A stretch of 64,000 nt of DNA from Pseudorhodobacter sp. MZDSW-24AT. Its GTDB lineage: Bacteria; Pseudomonadota; Alphaproteobacteria; Rhodobacterales; Rhodobacteraceae. Positions 1 through 7,556 of this stretch are shown piece after piece. The notes under the pieces were generated by a model that had not been told where the DNA came from, did not search any database, and saw nothing but the letters and a program-made list of their open reading frames with translations. Made by a program: the position numbers and the translations under genes. The first letter of the stretch is position 1. The number at the start of each line of letters is the position of its first letter. The stretch spans positions 248,001 to 312,000 of the forward strand of contig NZ_PGOI01000002.1 of the NCBI RefSeq assembly GCF_002794355.1, written 5' to 3'.

Positions 1-193
1 GCGAATTCTTCAGCGCCTGCCACAGCTGCCGGTCCGCCCACATCTCGGCAAACCAGTTCGTCGTGAACCCCGACAGCGGAAAGGCGATGATCCGGCTGTC
101 ATTGAAGGCAAAGATCGGCAACAGCGCAATCGGCGCATACAGAAAGATCAGGTAGCCAATGGCATAGGCCTTGAGCCCGCGGGATTTCATCAT
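1..193 (-). CDS. PotC-type ABC transporter permease, C-terminus outside window
   Basis: This is the N-terminal 64 residues of an inner-membrane permease that runs off the left edge. It opens with two Met codons (MMKSRG), then a hydrophobic segment at about residues 9-30 containing LIFLYAPIALLPIFAFN, typical of PotC/PotI-like permeases for spermidine/putrescine or related organic compounds. An AGAGGTGG ribosome site lies just before the start, which follows the stop of the upstream permease by 7 nt, so the two permeases are one transcription unit. The ATPase and binding-protein genes are not in the window. Substrate specificity cannot be read from the permease; polyamine-type is a family inference. 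Confidence 0.82.
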   Translation of the reverse strand, partial: MMKSRGLKAYAIGYLIFLYAPIALLPIFAFNDSRIIAFPLSGFTTNWFAEMWADRQLWQALKNS

Positions 194-200
194 GCCACCT

Positions 201-1082
201 CTACTTTCCCGCCCCAAGGAAGCGCCGGTTCACCAGCACGAAGGCCAGCGAGATCAGCGCCACGATCAGCATCGCCGACACCGCAATCGCCGAGCCCAAG
301 GGCTTGTTGTTGATCTTCAGCATCTGCACTTCCATCATATTGGCGATCATCGGCAATTTGCCCCCGCCAATCAGATCCGGCGTCACATAATCGCCGATCG
401 TCGGGATGAACACGATCAGCACCGCCGCAATCACCCCGCCCATCGACAAGGGCAGCGTCACCCGCCAGAACGTGCGCAACTTCGACTCGCCCAAGTCCTG
501 CCCGGCCTCCAGCAGACTGCGGTCAATCTTTTCCAGCGCCACGAAGATCGGCAGAATCGCAAAAGGCGCATAGGCATGGGCCAGCGTCACCACCAAGGCC
601 CCGACATTGTAATTGATCCATGTCAGCGGCTCGTCGATGATTCCAATGCCCATCAGCCCCGAGTTGATCACGCCGTTATAGCCAAGGATCACCTTCCACA
701 GGAACACGCGGATCAGATAGCTGGTCCAGAAGGGAATCGTGATCAGGAACAGCCAGAGCGACTTTTTCGAAGGCGCCACATGGAAGCTCACGAAATAGGC
801 GATCGGATAGGCGATCAGCACCGTGACAACCGTCACCGACAGGGCCACCAGCAGCGACCGCAGCATGATCGCGCGATAGACCGGCCCGGTCCAGACCTCG
901 ATGTAATTGGCCAGACTGAAATCCCATGTCACCACGCCGCGCCCGCCGGTCGCCAGCGAATACAACAGCACAGTCGCCAAAGGGGCTGCCAGCAACAACA
1001 CGGCATAAAGCGCCGTGGGGCTGATCATCAAAAGGCCCGCGCGCGCCTCTGACCGGCCCAGCACCGAAGTCGATTTCGCCAT
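201..1082 (-). CDS. PotB-type ABC transporter permease
   Basis: A 293-residue inner-membrane permease of the binding-protein-dependent transport family. The first membrane segment (about 15-40) is followed by several more; the EAA-type loop that contacts the ATPase is near residues 191-215 (LLEAGQDLGESKLRTF). Length and order before a PotC-like gene match the PotB/PotC pair of polyamine-type importers. AGGGGGTGAC precedes the ATG. No potA or potD lies upstream: the next gene is an unrelated small gene on the same strand followed by its own terminator, so the permease pair probably starts its own transcript within 1083-1212. The exact ligand (polyamine, or another opine or amino-acid compound) is unknown. 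Confidence 0.85.
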   Translation of the reverse strand: MAKSTSVLGRSEARAGLLMISPTALYAVLLLAAPLATVLLYSLATGGRGVVTWDFSLANYIEVWTGPVYRAIMLRSLLVALSVTVVTVLIAYPIAYFVSFHVAPSKKSLWLFLITIPFWTSYLIRVFLWKVILGYNGVINSGLMGIGIIDEPLTWINYNVGALVVTLAHAYAPFAILPIFVALEKIDRSLLEAGQDLGESKLRTFWRVTLPLSMGGVIAAVLIVFIPTIGDYVTPDLIGGGKLPMIANMMEVQMLKINNKPLGSAIAVSAMLIVALISLAFVLVNRRFLGAGK

Positions 1083-1209
1083 GTCACCCCCTGTTGCGCC
1101 GATCCCGGCGGATGGCCCGGTGCCGCTGTGCCGCGACTTTGATCAAAACTTAGTCACATGCGCTTCAGACTGGCAAGGCCCGATCTGGCCAGCCTCAAGC
1201 CCTGTCACG

Positions 1210-1237
1210 AAAAAAGCCGGACCACCGGTCCGGCTTT
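1210..1237 (-). terminator. Rho-independent terminator of the 84-aa gene
   Basis: A perfect 11-bp stem (1213-1223 with 1227-1237, AAAGCCGGACC arms) with a 3-nt loop. On the minus strand it is followed by a run of T. It ends the small gene at 1261-1515 and separates it from the permease operon. Confidence 0.85.
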
Positions 1238-1260
1238 GCCCATAATCGCAGCAACAGGTC

Positions 1261-1515
1261 TTAGCCTGCAACCCGCTCAATGGCGATGGCGCGCTTTTTC
1301 AGCTCGTCATAAAGCGAGGGCACCACACGCACCGCGCCTACCGCGGCCCGCAGCGCCTCGGAAAGCCGCGCTTCGGGCGCGGCACCCGACACCCGCCACA
1401 CCATCCGGCGCGCGACGCCGTCATCATAAACAATCTCGGTGGCCCCGGCGCGCGTCCGATAGCCCAGAAAATCGGCCCCGCCATGCGGGGCATGGAAAGT
1501 GGTTTGCTGTCCCAT
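1261..1515 (-). CDS. Hypothetical protein, 84 aa
   Basis: A small soluble protein that I do not recognise. It begins MGQQTTFHAPHGG, contains a stretch of short beta-like segments (GYRTRAGATEIVYDD) and ends with a helical tail rich in Ala/Arg. I chose the ATG at 1515 because AGGACGAG lies just upstream; the longer frame reaching 1542 has no ribosome site. A strong terminator directly follows the stop, and no gene is close enough upstream to form an operon, so it looks monocistronic. Cytoplasmic by appearance (no signal peptide or membrane segment). Function unknown. Confidence 0.6.
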   Translation of the reverse strand: MGQQTTFHAPHGGADFLGYRTRAGATEIVYDDGVARRMVWRVSGAAPEARLSEALRAAVGAVRVVPSLYDELKKRAIAIERVAG

Positions 1516-1760
1516 AGGGCTCGTCCTGTCATTTTTATGCATGACGTTGCATGCGTCTGCTCGTTATGATGTCAGAACTGGGGCAGTCCCCCGCACCCGT
1601 CAAGCTTTGCCTCGGTGCAAGGCGCGGCAAGGCGCATTTTGCGGGCGCATGGACACATCCCTGCAACAGCTGCCGCAATGCGGCCTTGCGGGCGGCACAA
1701 TGCTGCCACAATTGTGCCACAATTCAGCCCCCCCTCGCAGCGTGCCGTGGAGCGCGCCGG

Positions 1761-3164
1761 TCAGACCATCAATTCGGCCGGCGGCTGCGCCAGCAATTGT
1801 GCCAATCTTGTGATTCCGTCCTGAAAGCGCGGCATCGATACATTGCCCGACAGCGCCACCCGCACCGCATGGGGCGCGCGGCCATGGATCAGCGCATATT
1901 CATCGGCCGACCGCACCATCACCCCCGCGGCCTCGGCATGGCTGCAAAAGCTGCTGGCCCGCCAGCCCGAAGGCAAGCGCAGGAAAATGAACTGCAATCC
2001 CGCCTGCCAACTCAGATCAAAGGCCCCCAGCGCGTTCACCGCAAACTGCAACCGGGCCTCCAGCTCTTCCTGAACCAGTTGGCGCAGGCGCACCGCCTCG
2101 CCCGATTGCAACAAGTGCAACACAATCGCCTCAATGGGGCGCGACAGCGCAAAGAACTGATGCTGCGCCGTCAACCGCCCCGTCTGCCCCATGCCCACCG
2201 GGGCGACCAGATAGCCAAAGCGCAAGCCCGCCGAAATGGTCTTTGACAGGCTGCCCACATGCCACACACGTTCGGGCGCCAGCGCCCGCATCGACGGCAG
2301 CGTGGTGGTCGACACCGAATAACAATCATCATCAATGATTTGCAGGTCATAGCGCCGGGCGATGTCCACCAGCGCCTGCCGCCGTTCCAGCCCCATCCGC
2401 ACCGTGGTGGGGTTTTGCGCCTCGGTTGTCAGACACAGAACCTGCGCGCCATGGCGACGGCAGGCTTGTTCCAGCGCCTCTGGCACAATCCCCTCGCCGT
2501 CAATCTCCACCGCCACCACCTCGGCCCGGCTCAGGCGCGCCGCGTGGCGAAAACCGGGATAGGCCAGTTCTTCCGTCAGCACCACCGGGCGCTCGCCGCG
2601 CAGACAGCACATGAACACAAGGTTGATGGCGTTCTGGCCGCCATGGGCCAGCACAATATCCTCCGCCGAAATCGGCCCCAGCATCCGGTCCGACACCCAG
2701 TCACACACCGCCGCGCGCAAGGGCAGCTCGGCCTGCTGGCTCGGGTAGTCGATCCAGTCGGTTTCGCCATCGCCGCCCAAGGCCAGCAAGGCCGCCGCAA
2801 TCGCCGCGCCCTGCCCTACATCCGGCAAGATCGGCGCGCGCAGGTCCACCTTGCCGCTCACCCGGGCGGGCTCACGGTCGACAAACAGCGCCTGCGTCGG
2901 CCCCAGCCGTGGCGCGCTCGCCGCCACAAAGGTGCCGCGCCCCACCGTCGCCGCCAGCATACCCTCTTGCGTCGCCAGACTATAGGCCCGCGCCACCGTG
3001 CCGGGCGTCACCTTCAACTGCCATGCCAATTCGCGCACCGTCGGCAATTGCGCCCCGGTTTCCAACTCGCCCGACCTGATCGCTTCACGCAGCGCGCGCG
3101 TCAGGGCCAGATATTTGGGGCCATCGGCATCCGACAGCTTCGGCAACCATATTGTATCAGCCAC
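1761..3164 (-). CDS. MocR-type (GntR-aminotransferase) transcriptional regulator
   Basis: A 467-residue PLP-dependent MocR/PdxR-family regulator. Residues 15-85 form a GntR winged helix (ALREAIRSGELETGAQLPTVRELA), and from about 110 to the end lies a fold-type I aminotransferase domain with the PLP lysine in the context VGSLSKTISAGLRFGY. I start it at a GTG at 3164 (VADTIWLPKL) because AGAGGA lies 6 nt upstream and because a good promoter (TTGATA, 17 nt, TATGAT at 3233-3205) would start transcription near 3198, downstream of the in-frame starts at 3236 and 3209. It is divergent from a DUF1127 gene. Three TTGTATC boxes over the promoter suggest autoregulation and control of the neighbour. The ligand or target pathway is not evident. 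Confidence 0.88.
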   Translation of the reverse strand: MADTIWLPKLSDADGPKYLALTRALREAIRSGELETGAQLPTVRELAWQLKVTPGTVARAYSLATQEGMLAATVGRGTFVAASAPRLGPTQALFVDREPARVSGKVDLRAPILPDVGQGAAIAAALLALGGDGETDWIDYPSQQAELPLRAAVCDWVSDRMLGPISAEDIVLAHGGQNAINLVFMCCLRGERPVVLTEELAYPGFRHAARLSRAEVVAVEIDGEGIVPEALEQACRRHGAQVLCLTTEAQNPTTVRMGLERRQALVDIARRYDLQIIDDDCYSVSTTTLPSMRALAPERVWHVGSLSKTISAGLRFGYLVAPVGMGQTGRLTAQHQFFALSRPIEAIVLHLLQSGEAVRLRQLVQEELEARLQFAVNALGAFDLSWQAGLQFIFLRLPSGWRASSFCSHAEAAGVMVRSADEYALIHGRAPHAVRVALSGNVSMPRFQDGITRLAQLLAQPPAELMV

Positions 3165-3233
3165 AATGTTCCTCTGGCGATTCATTTCCGGGCTTTGTAT
3201 CTCTATCATATGGCCGACGCGCCATTGTATCAA
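3152..3233 (-). promoter_or_regulatory. MocR gene promoter with three TTGTATC boxes
   Basis: On the minus strand, -35 TTGATA (3233-3228), a 17-nt spacer and -10 TATGAT (3210-3205) form a near-consensus sigma-70 promoter. The 7-bp box TTGTATC occurs three times in the same orientation at 3152-3158, 3195-3201 and 3225-3231. One overlaps the -35, one the expected transcription start and one the first codons of the regulator gene. Direct-repeat operators are usual for MocR regulators, so these are likely its own binding sites. The role is inferred. Confidence 0.65.
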
Positions 3234-3262
3234 CACAAATTGCTCGTGAATAGGAACCCGTC

Positions 3263-3475
3263 ATGTCACCCGCCGAAACGCTGGTTATCCGCCCCGCCTC
3301 TCTCCCTCCGCTGTCGCGGTTGGTGCTGGCCGCCGCGGTCCGCGTGATGGCGTGGGAAACCCGCCAGCGCACCCGAAAGGACTTGCGCCGATTGGACGGG
3401 CACTTGTTGCGCGACATCGGTGTCGACCCGCTCACCGCCGAGGCCGAGGCCAGCCGTCGTTTCTGGGAAAGCTGA
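3263..3475 (+). CDS. DUF1127 small protein, 70 aa
   Basis: A short basic protein whose C-terminal half carries the DUF1127 (YjiS-like) signature: Arg-rich helix, then LRRLDGHLLRDIGVDPLTAEAE. Family members in Rhodobacter have been linked to RNA binding and stress adaptation, but the function of this one is not known. ATAGGAA precedes the ATG at 3263. It is transcribed divergently from the MocR regulator across a 98-bp gap carrying the TTGTATC boxes, and is followed after 40 nt by a strong terminator, so it is a single-gene unit probably controlled by that regulator. Confidence 0.8.
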   Translation: MSPAETLVIRPASLPPLSRLVLAAAVRVMAWETRQRTRKDLRRLDGHLLRDIGVDPLTAEAEASRRFWES

Positions 3476-3515
3476 TCTTTCCCACCCCTTTGTAGCTCCC
3501 TTACTTCCCCTGACT

Positions 3516-3543
3516 GGGCCGGATTTATCCGGCCCTTTTTTTT
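3516..3543 (+). terminator. Rho-independent terminator after DUF1127 gene
   Basis: A 9-bp GC-rich stem (3516-3524 with 3527-3535, GGGCCGGAT arms) with a two-base loop, followed by eight T. It ends the DUF1127 transcript. Confidence 0.9.
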
Positions 3544-3648
3544 GGGCAGAGCACGGGCCGCCAAAGGTTAAAACTTCCTGAACAGAGCCAGGCTAAGTCT
3601 TTGATCTCACAAGACCCCTGCGCGTGTAACACAGGGGGCACCGCAACG

Positions 3649-3677
3649 AAAAAGGCCCGCCAGAAGGCGGGCCTTTT
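3649..3677 (-). terminator. Terminator of rplM-rpsI
   Basis: A 12-bp stem AAAAGGCCCGCC/GGCGGGCCTTTT (3650-3661, 3666-3677) with loop AGAA lies 18 nt past the rpsI stop. Both strands have T runs, so it could act in either direction. Confidence 0.88.
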
Positions 3678-3694
3678 CCAAAAACCAAAGCCGA

Positions 3695-4186
3695 TCAGCG
3701 CTTCGAGAACTGGAAGGACTTGCGGGCTTTCGCCTTGCCATACTTCTTGCGCTCGACCACGCGGCTGTCACGGGTCAGGAAGCCCGCCGCCTTCAGCGCG
3801 CCGCGCAGGCCGGGTTCATAAAGCTGCAGGGCCTTCGAGATGCCATGCTTCACAGCGCCCGCCTGCCCCGACAGACCACCACCCACGACGGTGGCCATCA
3901 CATCGAACTGGCCTTCCACGTTGGCGACGGTGAAGGGCTGCTTCAGAATCATCTGCAGAACCGGACGCGCAAAATAGGCGGCCATTTCCTTGCCGTTCAC
4001 GGTCACCTTGCCGGTGCCCGGCTTGACCCAGACGCGGGCCACAGCGTTCTTCCGCTTGCCGGTCGCATAAGACCGACCCAGCGCGTCGCGCACAGCCACA
4101 CGCGGTGCCGCAGCCGGAGCCGCCACATCCGCGGAGGTGCCGGAAACGGCCGATTTCAGATCGTCAAGAGATTTGATGTCAGCCAT
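3695..4186 (-). CDS. rpsI: 30S ribosomal protein S9
   Basis: Ribosomal protein uS9, 163 aa, a small-subunit protein whose C-terminal tail reaches the P-site tRNA. The conserved core begins near residue 41 ([17 protein letters not shown]) and the protein ends in the basic tail [16 protein letters not shown] typical of S9. An alphaproteobacterial N-terminal extension of about 35 residues, Ala-rich, precedes the core. The ATG at 4186 is preferred to an overlapping GTG at 4192: it sits 2 nt after the rplM stop and has GGAGCG upstream. Second gene of the universal L13-S9 operon. Confidence 0.97.
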   Translation of the reverse strand: MADIKSLDDLKSAVSGTSADVAAPAAAPRVAVRDALGRSYATGKRKNAVARVWVKPGTGKVTVNGKEMAAYFARPVLQMILKQPFTVANVEGQFDVMATVVGGGLSGQAGAVKHGISKALQLYEPGLRGALKAAGFLTRDSRVVERKKYGKAKARKSFQFSKR

Positions 4187-4188
4187 GA

Positions 4189-4653
4189 TCACGCGCTCCG
4201 GGTGTTCTTGGGGTTCAGCGCCGCAACGTCCAGGACGATCGGCTGCTGAGCTTCATGCGGATGCTCCGCACCGGCATAGACGCGCAGGTTCGTCATCTGC
4301 TGACGGCCCAGACGGTTGCGGGTGATCATCCGCTCGACGGCCTTGATCACGACACGCTCAGGATGCGCGCCCTCCAGCACCTGACGTGCCGTGCGCTGCT
4401 TGATCCCGCCCGGATGGCCGGTGTGCCAGTAATAGACCTTGTCGGCACGCTTGTTGCCGGTCATCTGGATCTTGTCCGCATTGATGATGATGACATTGTC
4501 ACCCATATCCATGTGCGGCGTGAAGGTCGGCTTGTTCTTGCCGCGCAGAATGTTGGCGACGATCGTGGCAAGGCGGCCCAGAACGATACCTTCGGCATCG
4601 ATCAGGATCCACTTTTTCTCGATGTCCGCCGGAGTAGCGGTAAAGGTTTTCAT
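4189..4653 (-). CDS. rplM: 50S ribosomal protein L13
   Basis: Ribosomal protein uL13, 154 aa, an early-assembling large-subunit protein. Diagnostic segments are [18 protein letters not shown] near residue 13, then [20 protein letters not shown], and [10 protein letters not shown] near residue 80. The ATG at 4653 gives the normal family length; longer in-frame extension upstream has no homologous look. A good promoter lies about 50 nt upstream, and rpsI follows directly, forming the usual L13-S9 operon. Confidence 0.97.
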   Translation of the reverse strand: MKTFTATPADIEKKWILIDAEGIVLGRLATIVANILRGKNKPTFTPHMDMGDNVIIINADKIQMTGNKRADKVYYWHTGHPGGIKQRTARQVLEGAHPERVVIKAVERMITRNRLGRQQMTNLRVYAGAEHPHEAQQPIVLDVAALNPKNTRSA

Positions 4654-4710
4654 CGGTGGTGTCCCATGGAGAATAGGAAGGGGTTGCCCCCCCGGTAACT
4701 CGGATGGCGG

Positions 4711-4739
4711 CTTATCGCGTATCATCTGCATTGCGTCAA
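4711..4739 (-). promoter_or_regulatory. Promoter of rplM-rpsI
   Basis: On the minus strand, TTGACG (4739-4734), a 17-nt spacer and GATAAG (4716-4711) give a strong sigma-70 pattern with a leader of about 50 nt before rplM. A perfect TATAAT (4799-4794) farther upstream may be a second -10, but a hairpin lies between it and the gene. Confidence 0.7.
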
Positions 4740-4756
4740 GGACCCATGGCAATATA

Positions 4757-4781
4757 AAAGTAAGCAAAAACATATGCTTAC
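4757..4781 (-). terminator. Probable AT-rich terminator of olsB
   Basis: A 7-bp stem GTAAGCA/TGCTTAC (4760-4766 with 4775-4781) with an 8-nt loop, followed on the minus strand by TTTTATATT. It lies 24 nt past the olsB stop and upstream of the rplM promoter. The low GC of this stretch stands out from its surroundings. Confidence 0.6.
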
Positions 4782-4805
4782 AAAAGTGGTATTATTATAC
4801 CCCAT

Positions 4806-5540
4806 TCAGGACGCCGCCAGAATGCGCAAGGCGCGCGCCCGCGCGGCGGGGATTGCCGCAATCTCGACCCCGGTCAGAACATGCAAGGTATCCATGTGGC
4901 GGTCGATCACCGCGTGATCGCTGACCCAGCCCCCCATCGACAAATAGGTGCGCAGCAGCGGGGGCAGCGTTGCCGCCGATTGAGTTGCCGCTGAAAGCTT
5001 GGCAAGCGTCACCTGTTCGGGCGCGCGCGCCGCAGGCCGCCACGTCGAGGGTGCGACACGCCCGGTCAATGCGGCCAGAGCACTGGCATGCAGCGCAATG
5101 TCTGCGCCGTTGAAGCTTGAGCAACCAAACAACAGCCCCACCCGCGCATCGTCCACAAGGCGCGTCATGGCAGCCCAAGCAAGGCGCAGGATGTCGGGGT
5201 CATGTCTGCTGGGGTCGAGGCAAAAGCGCCCCATTTCCAGCATCGGTTCTGGAAAATGCGTCAGCCGTGACAGATCGTAGAACTGTGCTGCATAAGACGC
5301 TGCCACTTCGGTTCCGTGGAACAGTTGCACCCTGTAACAGGCAACAGGCTCGGCGCAGGCCGTGTCGAGCACAAGGACATGCCGCGCCGTCGCATCAAAG
5401 GCATCCACATCGCGCCCGTCCGCGCGCGTGTGCCCGCGTGCCGCAAGAAAAGCTTTGTGTCGCAAGCGCTGTGCGGCCTCGACTTCGGCCTCGGATTGGG
5501 CAAAGCGCACCTCATAGCGGCCGCGTGCAAATGGCTTCAT
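4806..5540 (-). CDS. olsB: L-ornithine N(alpha)-acyltransferase (OlsB-like)
   Basis: A 244-residue GNAT-fold acyltransferase of the OlsB type, which transfers a 3-hydroxyacyl chain from acyl-ACP to the alpha-amino group of ornithine, the first step of ornithine-lipid synthesis at the inner membrane. Typical segments are RYEVRFAQSEAEVEAAQRLRHKAF near the N-terminus, the conserved FYDLSRL...MLEMGRFCLDP centre and LLFGCSSFNGAD. Start at 5540 is set by a G-rich ribosome site; the frame upstream to 5747 is not conserved in character. No olsA (second acyltransferase) is adjacent: the gene is followed by its own terminator and then rplM. It is divergent from msrB. Related hemolysin-type or AHL-synthase-like GNATs are the alternative. 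Confidence 0.85.
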   Translation of the reverse strand: MKPFARGRYEVRFAQSEAEVEAAQRLRHKAFLAARGHTRADGRDVDAFDATARHVLVLDTACAEPVACYRVQLFHGTEVAASYAAQFYDLSRLTHFPEPMLEMGRFCLDPSRHDPDILRLAWAAMTRLVDDARVGLLFGCSSFNGADIALHASALAALTGRVAPSTWRPAARAPEQVTLAKLSAATQSAATLPPLLRTYLSMGGWVSDHAVIDRHMDTLHVLTGVEIAAIPAARARALRILAAS

Positions 5541-5645
5541 GCCTGCCCCCCGACCCTTGGCACCTGCACCTGCCCCCCCTAGATAGACATCACAGACAGC
5601 GCCCAACCGGCGCCTGTCAGGCGCACAGAACCACAGGAGATGCGT

Positions 5646-6035
5646 ATGGACAAGGTTGTGAAATCGGATTCCGAATGGCAGGCGATGCTGTCGGATCTTG
5701 CTTACAAGGTCACACGCAAACACGGCACCGAACGGGCGTTTACGCATGACAACTTCCCAAAAGAACCGGGGACCTATCGCTGCGTGTGTTGCGACGCTCC
5801 CTTGTTCGACCAGTCGACGAAGTTCGATTCAGGGACCGGCTGGCCCAGCTTCTATGCACCGATCAGCGAGGAATTGGTGGGGGAGACCGAAGACCGCAGT
5901 TGGTTCATGCGGCGCACCGAAGTGCACTGCAATCGCTGCGATGCGCATCTGGGCCATGTGTTCAATGACGGTCCCGCCCCAACGGGCCTGCGTTATTGCA
6001 TGAACGGGGTGGCCCTGAAGTTTGAGCCAGAGTAA
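5646..6035 (+). CDS. msrB: Peptide methionine (R)-S-oxide reductase MsrB
   Basis: A 129-residue MsrB that reduces methionine-R-sulfoxide in proteins, using thioredoxin. Zinc is held by C46/C49 and C95/C98 (two CxxC pairs); the substrate segment GTGWPSF is at about 63-69 and the catalytic Cys is C118 in RYCMNG. The start at 5646 is chosen because AGGAGA (5635-5640) is correctly spaced for it and overlaps the other in-frame ATG at 5640. The gene is divergent from olsB and convergent with bamE across a 26-nt gap. Cytoplasmic, no signal peptide. Confidence 0.95.
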   Translation: MDKVVKSDSEWQAMLSDLAYKVTRKHGTERAFTHDNFPKEPGTYRCVCCDAPLFDQSTKFDSGTGWPSFYAPISEELVGETEDRSWFMRRTEVHCNRCDAHLGHVFNDGPAPTGLRYCMNGVALKFEPE

Positions 6036-6049
6036 CCCTGCCTTGGCGG

Positions 6050-6079
6050 CAGCTTCTGGGCTTACTCGCTCAGAAGCTG
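6050..6079. terminator. Hairpin between convergent msrB and bamE
   Basis: A 9-bp inverted repeat CAGCTTCTG/CAGAAGCTG (6050-6058 with 6071-6079) with a 12-nt loop spans the bamE stop codon. It has no T tract, so it may be a factor-assisted terminator or a 3'-end stabiliser. Confidence 0.4.
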
Positions 6080-6559
6080 GCCTGCGCTCAGGCGACCAAA
6101 GCTTGAGAACAGTTGCGCCAGAACGCTCTGACCCTTGACGCTGCTCTCGGTCACGCGGCGTGACAGCGGAACGATCTGCCCGCGCTCGATCCCGAAACGC
6201 TCCACATTCTGAAGCACACCGGAATCACTGAAGGTCAGCGCGACAACCTGACGGTCCATCTCTTGCGGCGCGAAGGCACCGCGCTGTTCCCAGCGGCTTT
6301 GCACGTAGAACCATCCGGTGTCGTTCAGCAGGCCAGAGGTCGACGGACGGCCCACTTTGGTTCCAGCGGTTTCACGCGTGTCTTGGCCAACCACAAGCTG
6401 TGACAGGTCTTCCTCTGCTGGCACATAGCCGTGATTGCGGATGATGGGCGCGCAGGCCGTCAAAGTCAGGGCAAGACCCACGCCGATCAGGGCGCGCCGA
6501 AGGCCGCCACGGGAAGCATCCGCGGGCTTGCGGTCACGCTGAACTGAAGTCGATGCCAT
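6062..6559 (-). CDS. bamE: Outer-membrane assembly lipoprotein BamE (SmpA/OmlA family)
   Basis: A 165-residue lipoprotein of the BamE family, an accessory of the BAM complex that inserts beta-barrel proteins in the outer membrane. A signal peptide at residues 20-36 ends in the lipobox LTAC (modified Cys36). The mature part has the BamE pattern: a conserved LSQLVVGQDTRE start motif, GRPSTSG, then WFYVQSRWE and a strand VVALTFSDSGVLQNVERF. It is longer than E. coli BamE because of a C-terminal tail. AGGGAA precedes the ATG. Divergent from the DUF177 gene. Confidence 0.9.
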   Translation of the reverse strand: MASTSVQRDRKPADASRGGLRRALIGVGLALTLTACAPIIRNHGYVPAEEDLSQLVVGQDTRETAGTKVGRPSTSGLLNDTGWFYVQSRWEQRGAFAPQEMDRQVVALTFSDSGVLQNVERFGIERGQIVPLSRRVTESSVKGQSVLAQLFSSFGRLSAGQLLSE

Positions 6560-6801
6560 CCGTCGTATTCCCTAACCAGCTTTACCGCACCACCAAGGCC
6601 CGAAATCAGCTGTGGACTTGCCAAGCCAAGCATCGGCGCTTAGGTGCCACAGGGTGAAGACCTGTCTCCTGACGCAAAGGCTTACAGAAGGATGCAGGCC
6701 GGTTCAAGAATGGAACGTGCGCAAGCGGCGCAGCGCGCCGCCCTGATCCGATCGGTGCCGCCTTAAGGCGCCCGCCCTGACACAACAAAGGTGATCGTGC
6801 C

Positions 6802-7401
6802 ATGAAAAAATCCGATGCTTCGGTTGATCTGCGTGAAAGCGTCGCGCCAGAACGATCGCCCGCACTATCCCATCCGCTACGATCTGGCGCGCTGTCGATG
6901 CGCAAACCCACCCGGTTCGCGCTTTCGCCCGAGCCTGCCCAGCGTCAGGCGATTGCCGAGGATCTTGGATTGCTCGCGGTCAGGACATTTCACTTCAAGG
7001 GGGAACTGCGCCCGGCCCCCAACCGCGATTTCGTGCTGGAAGCCGAGCTGGAGGCCGAGATCGAGCAGCCATGCGTTGTCACGCTGGCGCCAGTGCCCGC
7101 GAAGATCCGCGAAACGGTCACGCGCCGTTTTGTCGCCGATTGGGTCGAGCCGAGCGGCGACGAGGTTGAGATGCCAGAGGATGACAGCGCCGAGCCGATT
7201 CCCGAGGTGATCGATGTGGGCGCGGTCGCGTTGGAGGCCTTGGTGCTGGCGCTGCCGCAATACCCCCGCGCGCCCGGCGCCGAACTCGGTGAGCTTGTGG
7301 CCACGCCTCCGGGCGCCGAACCCTTGCGCGATGTCGACCTGAAACCCTTTGCCTCTTTGGCGGCGCTAAAGGACAAACTGGGCGGCTCCTCCGGGGCATG
7401 A
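6802..7401 (+). CDS. DUF177 (YceD-like) protein
   Basis: A 199-residue acidic cytoplasmic protein of the DUF177 family. Typical parts are LSHPLRSGAL and KPTRFALSPEP near the N-terminus, a central GELRPAPNRDFVLEAELEAEI, and the acidic stretch DEVEMPEDDSAEPIPEVIDVGAVALEALVLALPQYPR. YceD is encoded next to rpmF in most bacteria and is thought to act in 23S rRNA or large-subunit processing; that role is family knowledge. Here the gap to rpmF is 155 nt and carries a possible promoter, so rpmF may be transcribed both from this gene and separately. AAGGTGATC lies before the ATG. Confidence 0.88.
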   Translation: MKKSDASVDLRESVAPERSPALSHPLRSGALSMRKPTRFALSPEPAQRQAIAEDLGLLAVRTFHFKGELRPAPNRDFVLEAELEAEIEQPCVVTLAPVPAKIRETVTRRFVADWVEPSGDEVEMPEDDSAEPIPEVIDVGAVALEALVLALPQYPRAPGAELGELVATPPGAEPLRDVDLKPFASLAALKDKLGGSSGA

Positions 7402-7424
7402 TGCCGATTTGGGCAGATTGGGGC

Positions 7425-7452
7425 TTGCACCGCGCCCAGATAAATGTATGTT
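7425..7452 (+). promoter_or_regulatory. Possible rpmF promoter
   Basis: TTGCAC (7425-7430), a 16-nt spacer and TATGTT (7447-7452) lie about 105 nt before rpmF. The -35 is weak, so this is a tentative call. Confidence 0.35.
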
Positions 7453-7556
7453 CCGCGCCTCATTCGGGGTGTGGAAACGCGCCCCCGGCGGTGTTATCCG
7501 ACCGTAGAATGATCAAGTAAAACAGGGGCATGTCCCCACTACCCAAAGGTTGCGAC

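Noticed and set aside
1136..1148. TTTGATCAAAA near 1140 as an FNR site
   Set aside because: The two halves have no 4-nt spacer (TTGATCAA), so it does not fit the FNR consensus.
4806..5747. OlsB extended to 5747
   Set aside because: The extra 69 residues have no OlsB similarity, overlap msrB on the other strand, and a good ribosome site supports the start at 5540.
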